64,000 bases of DNA from assembly GCA_963693285.1 (NCBI GenBank), contig OY848924.1:377001-441000 (forward strand). The letters run 5' to 3'. Shown here piece by piece: positions 60,515 to 64,000 of this stretch. The DNA is from Xestospongia muta. Its lineage: Eukaryota > Porifera > Demospongiae > Haplosclerida > Petrosiidae. A program made the position numbers and the translations under genes. The notes under the pieces are model-generated. The model saw only the letters and a program-made list of their open reading frames with translations. It did not search any database and had not been told where the DNA came from. Numbering within the stretch: the first letter of the stretch is position 1; every line of letters begins with the position of its first letter.

Positions 60515-63500
60515 CTAAAATGAGAATAAATGGACACATAGAGATATTAATGGATGCATACATACCTTTTCCAATGTAATATCAGGTGCTGTAGCTAAAG
60601 AGAGAGACGTGGGAACAGGAGAAGTAAAACTTGAATAACTCTTGGAAGGAAGAGTGGATTTACTAAAAATGAAAAAAATAAATAATGGCTTTTCCAACAA
60701 CTGGACCATCCATCCATCTTGTCACTCCATCCATCCATCCATCTTACCTAGCACTACTGGGTGTTAGTCTCCTTCTCCTTGTATTGGTTGGAGTTGAGAC
60801 AGGAGGATTAGGAGATGGAGAACAACTACCTCCAGAGCTTGGGAGGTCAATACTATCTTTACCAATAATCTTACTAACTTTTGATGGTAGGACAAAGATC
60901 CCGTGGTTAGGTTGACATTTGAAGTATTCCTTTCCTCCTTTGGTACCATCACATGTACCACGAGGATGATCTAGCTCTATACCTAACCAGAATCTGAAAT
61001 AGATGCATACAAGATTAACAATGGATGTATGAATTTGTAAATGGATGCATACATTGACAGATAGATCAACTTGTAGCAATGAACATTATATTAGCTCACT
61101 TAAAAGCAAACTAAATGGATGCATAATTGACCAAATGGATGCATAGATTATCAAATGGAAATATAAGTAACTAAATGGACGTATTATTCTCTTACCCTGG
61201 GGCAAATTTTACAGCACCAGCATATCGTAATGTTCCTTTATTTTTACCAGACACAATGACACGATCTCCAACCTGAAACTCTGATGACATCTGAACATCA
61301 GAATGAGCCTCAATAGCTCGTGCTGTCACAAATGATTCACTTCTAACACGAAGATCTGATGAAAGAGTTGAAGTAACTGTTTTCTTTCCCTTAGCACTAG
61401 CTCCACTACCAGCACTAGAAGTACTGGGTGGAGTAGTACTGGAGTCCTTAGTAATACGTTTTAAATGGACAAAGAGACCTTGAAAGGAAAACATTTATCC
61501 ATCAATACATCTATCTGTCCATTGATCAATACATCCATCTGTCCATTGATCAATACATCCATCTGTCCATTGATCATTATATCCATCTGTCCATTGATCA
61601 ATACATCTATCTGTCCATTGATCAATACATCCATCTGTCCATTGATCATTATATCCATCCATCCAATAATTCATCCATTCATTCGTTGCTAATATAACAG
61701 TCCATAATATATACTATACATCCATTTTATGTCCTATATATCCATCATACCTCGTTTAGGTTTACAGGAGAAATATCGTATACCTCCATGAGATCCATCA
61801 TTACGACCAACTTCATCATCGAGTTCAATCCCCGCCCACTGACCTGATGCAAACATAGTCTCACCAGCAAACCGCAATGTTCCTTTCTAAAGGGTTAAAA
61901 ATACAATAGCCATAGTTATTATAAAATATTAATATGTACAGGAACAATTAAATGGACACTGCATATATAATCCACTGACCTTGCTCTTGCTGTTGCCGGG
62001 ATCAACCACAACTCTATCTCCAATTTTAACCCCTAATGTTTCAAGTGTCACTTCCTCAGGACTATTAGATGCTGTAGTACTGGGTAGAGTACTTGAACTG
62101 GGAGCTGGACTGTTGCTGTGGACAAGAGGGGAATTGATATCTGGGCTAGGTTGAGATGAGGGGTGTGACCCTTTGGAGTCTTGTCGAGAAGGTGGGTGGG
62201 GCTTAGCATCTACTTTAGAAGCTTGTAAGGTTTTTATAGTGGATGTATCTGAGTAAATGGACAGATAAAAAGATGAATGCAAGAATGGATGGATGAATAT
62301 TACCTCCATTTACTTCTGGTTTCTGAGACTTCCCTGCAGTTGAGGTGGGTGTGGCTTTCCCAGCTTTACTGATAGGAAATCTAGTAGTACCAGATTGAGG
62401 AGGAGAAGTAGAACGAGATTTTGGAAGTGGGCGTGACTTAATTTGAGGTCTATTAAGAGATGCCTCTTGTAATATATCTCTTAATTCATTAGCTATTGTC
62501 TCTTCTTTCTTAGAAACAACTAAAACAGAATGGATATATAACAATGAGTTAATGGATATATAAAGTGAATATATAAATAACTAAATGGACATATAAAATA
62601 ATGAATGGATGTTAGATGACTAAATGGACATATAAAGTAATGAATGGATGCATAGATGACTAAATGGACATATAAAGTAATGAATGGATGTTAGATGACT
62701 AAATGGACATATAAAGTAATGAATGGATGCATAGATGACTAAATGGACACATACCTTCAGGGATACATTCATGAGGTAACAAGTTATTATTATCTTTATA
62801 ACCAGCATCACCATTATGTTTTAACTAATAGAATAGAGAGAAAACAATTTAAAGTTATATCTTTAATATTAGTTCCAATATAAAGGAGACATTGTACTCA
62901 GATATCTAATGTAATATACTTACTATAATCTTTGCTGATGCCAGACACAGATTTGCAGCTGCAATATGTAGAGCATTACCGCCTTGAAACTGTGAACACG
63001 TACTGGTTACCAGAGCTAGAGGAAACAGGATATAGTTATTATAAGGAATAATGATTTGTAATTATATTCAATTGAATGTAATTGATTTAATTAAATGTTA
63101 TAATTAAAGGTACTTCCTTATTGTGCTAATAGAAGTCTGTTTATTAAAAGTATTTATTAAACTAATAAATTAATATTAAAATTAGTGTAAAACAGATTAT
63201 ATCTACACTTAAAATTACTTATTAATACAATAAATTATTCCTAAAATTATAATACTCTCCATTATACTAGTACCTGGATTATGTTCACAGAGTCTATCAA
63301 CCACATCATCACAGTCAAAGAAAACAGCATAATGTATTGCATTCATGTCTGTCCAATGACATTTGAGATCGGTATCAGCACCCTGTAGAAATACATGTAA
63401 AATACATGTTATATTATGTAGGGTACGTGTGATTTACATGAGAAAATACATGTTAAACAAGTGTTAAAGCTTTTATCTCAATGATCTATCGTGTGTTCAT

Positions 63501-63981
63501 TATTTAAATATACATCGAGTCAATTAGTGTTATGTATCTATATCTTTGTCTTATCCATCTATTCATAAATGTATGCATCCATTATTGTTATGTATGCATC
63601 CATTATTTTAATGTATGTATCCATTGTTCTCTTTTATGTATCCATTCTTATACCTTGTTTATCAATGTATTCACTAAGTTAGCTGCAGTCTCTCCATTAC
63701 TCATACCAGCAGCACCTGCTTTTGATGCAAAATGAAGTAAGCAAAGATCAGTAAGGCCATCTTTATCATTGATGTGAGCACCACGTCTTAAAATCTATGG
63801 ATAGATACATAGATTAATGGATGGATGGTTTAGTAGATGAATGGACAGACAGAAAATGAATGGATATATGAATTATGGAATGGATTGACTTACTTCTCTG
63901 GTAAGTAGAGAAAGATGACGCTGTGTTTGAGGAATCCATTGTCTCATGATAGCAAACAACTCAGATATTGTAGTTTTTGGA
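60212..63981 (-). CDS. Gene D: CLIP3/CLIP4-type ANK and triple CAP-Gly protein (5' end outside)
   Basis: Thirteen exons in phase: 63894-63981, 63654-63794, 63274-63382, 62924-63015, 62755-62824, 62304-62519, 61980-62248, 61751-61886, 61196-61478, 60748-60993, 60566-60662, 60412-60514 and 60212-60345 (stop TAG). About 660 residues are visible, near the size of CLIP4 (about 700), so little is missing at the N terminus. Order: [12 protein letters not shown] segment, three ANK-like repeats, Ser/Pro linker, CAP-Gly 1, linker, CAP-Gly 2, basic Ser/Pro linker, CAP-Gly 3. This is the order of vertebrate CLIP3/CLIP4, microtubule- and membrane-trafficking-associated linkers; CAP-Gly binds the EEY/F tails of tubulin and EB proteins. 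Introns are full of TGGATG-type minisatellites. Confidence 0.88.
60351..60379. repeat. (GA)n microsatellite next to a gene D acceptor
   Basis: About 14 GA units immediately upstream (minus strand) of the last exon; on the transcript it is a pure CT tract serving as polypyrimidine tract. A similar (GA)n lies at 63984-64000 beside the 63981 acceptor. Confidence 0.85.
60748..61478 (-). CDS. Gene D CAP-Gly domain 2
   Basis: Exons 61196-61478 and 60748-60993. Reads [21 protein letters not shown] ... [12 protein letters not shown], then [11 protein letters not shown] and [11 protein letters not shown]. The usual GKNDG is changed here to CDGTKGG, so tail binding may differ. A basic, Ser/Pro-rich linker ([11 protein letters not shown]) follows. 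Confidence 0.85.
61497..61660. repeat. 24-bp minisatellite in a gene D intron
   Basis: About seven copies of a unit like ATCCATCTGTCCATTGATCA plus four bases (24 bp). As the period is divisible by three, spurious ORFs appear on both strands; it is not coding. Confidence 0.9.
61751..62248 (-). CDS. Gene D CAP-Gly domain 1
   Basis: Exons 61980-62248 (Ser/Pro-rich linker, then [13 protein letters not shown]) and 61751-61886 ([19 protein letters not shown], then [15 protein letters not shown]). A canonical CAP-Gly; the key GxNDG is GRNDG. Confidence 0.9.
62586..62760. repeat. 39-40-bp minisatellite in a gene D intron
   Basis: About four copies of a unit containing GACTAAATGGACATATAAAG and TAATGAATGGATG, alternating between TTAG and CATAG at one point. 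Related to the scattered AATGGATGCATA motifs in neighbouring introns. Confidence 0.85.
62755..63981 (-). CDS. Gene D ANK-repeat region
   Basis: Five exons encode a CLIP3/4-type N-terminal region: [40 protein letters not shown], then [18 protein letters not shown] and [22 protein letters not shown]4 has matching blocks (ELYEILRQWVPEVQ, LLHYTCKSGA, WTNMNALHYAAYFDV, GTALHIAAYNLCAGAVK). Close orthology is likely. Confidence 0.88.
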
Positions 63982-64000
63982 CTATTGAGAGAGAGAGAGA

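Noticed and set aside
61461..61692. Overlapping 65- and 75-codon ORFs on both strands with repeated NGQMDVLI or PLINTSIC units
   Set aside because: They are translations of a 24-bp intronic minisatellite whose period is divisible by three; splice-consistent gene D exons flank it.

Overview
The window is eukaryotic and animal-like. It is AT-rich, its genes are split into many small exons separated by short introns (often 50-300 bp) with GT/AG ends, and it encodes ankyrin (ANK) repeats, ZU5, UPA, DEATH, ROC-COR, CAP-Gly and vinculin-tail domains. The compact introns, the many ANK/DEATH genes and the small TA-flanked transposons suggest a non-bilaterian animal. A demosponge such as Amphimedon is my best guess, but this is inference only. 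All principal genes lie on the minus strand. Exon models below were built by hand from splice signals, reading frame and paralogue comparison.

Layout from left to right. (1) 1-9293: gene A1, the 5' part of an ANK-repeat gene that runs off the left edge, with a promoter at about 9900. (2) 10183-11365: a foreign PHD-finger segment that replaced most of gene B1, of which two 5' exons survive. (3) 13.4-13.7 kb: a fossil of the last exon of a CLIP-type gene. (4) 16491-21583: gene B2, ANK-ZU5-UPA-DEATH-vinculin tail. (5) 21.6-25.2 kb: a second copy of the B upstream region with another CLIP fossil and an orphan vinculin-tail last exon. (6) 25.5-29.1 kb: the only plus-strand coding traces, a prenyl-synthase-like start, a broken CDK-like piece and an unrecognised terminal CDS. 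(7) 29560-48393: gene A2, an approximately 1400-residue ANK-ROC-COR-DEATH protein with a CARD-like end. (8) 51081-58715: gene C, the intact approximately 1154-residue ANK-ZU5-UPA-DEATH-vinculin-tail protein. (9) 60212-63981: gene D, a CLIP3/CLIP4-type ANK plus triple CAP-Gly protein, partial at its 5' end.

The locus grew by block duplication. A1 and A2 share promoters, 5' exons, introns and even intronic transposons. B1, B2, an orphan exon and gene C are copies of one family, and each preserved 5' end is preceded by a complete or fossil CLIP 3' end. Inside B2 and C the ANK exons form a tandem array in which exon plus intron repeats with a 257-bp period.

The most notable item is the B2/C architecture: an ankyrin-like body (ANK, ZU5, UPA, DEATH) ending in a vinculin/alpha-catenin-type F-actin-binding tail. 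By inference it would couple ANK-bound partners and death-fold signalling to actin. The neighbouring A2 protein also carries a DEATH domain, so homotypic contact between the two families is conceivable but untested. Gene D would be a microtubule-binding neighbour.
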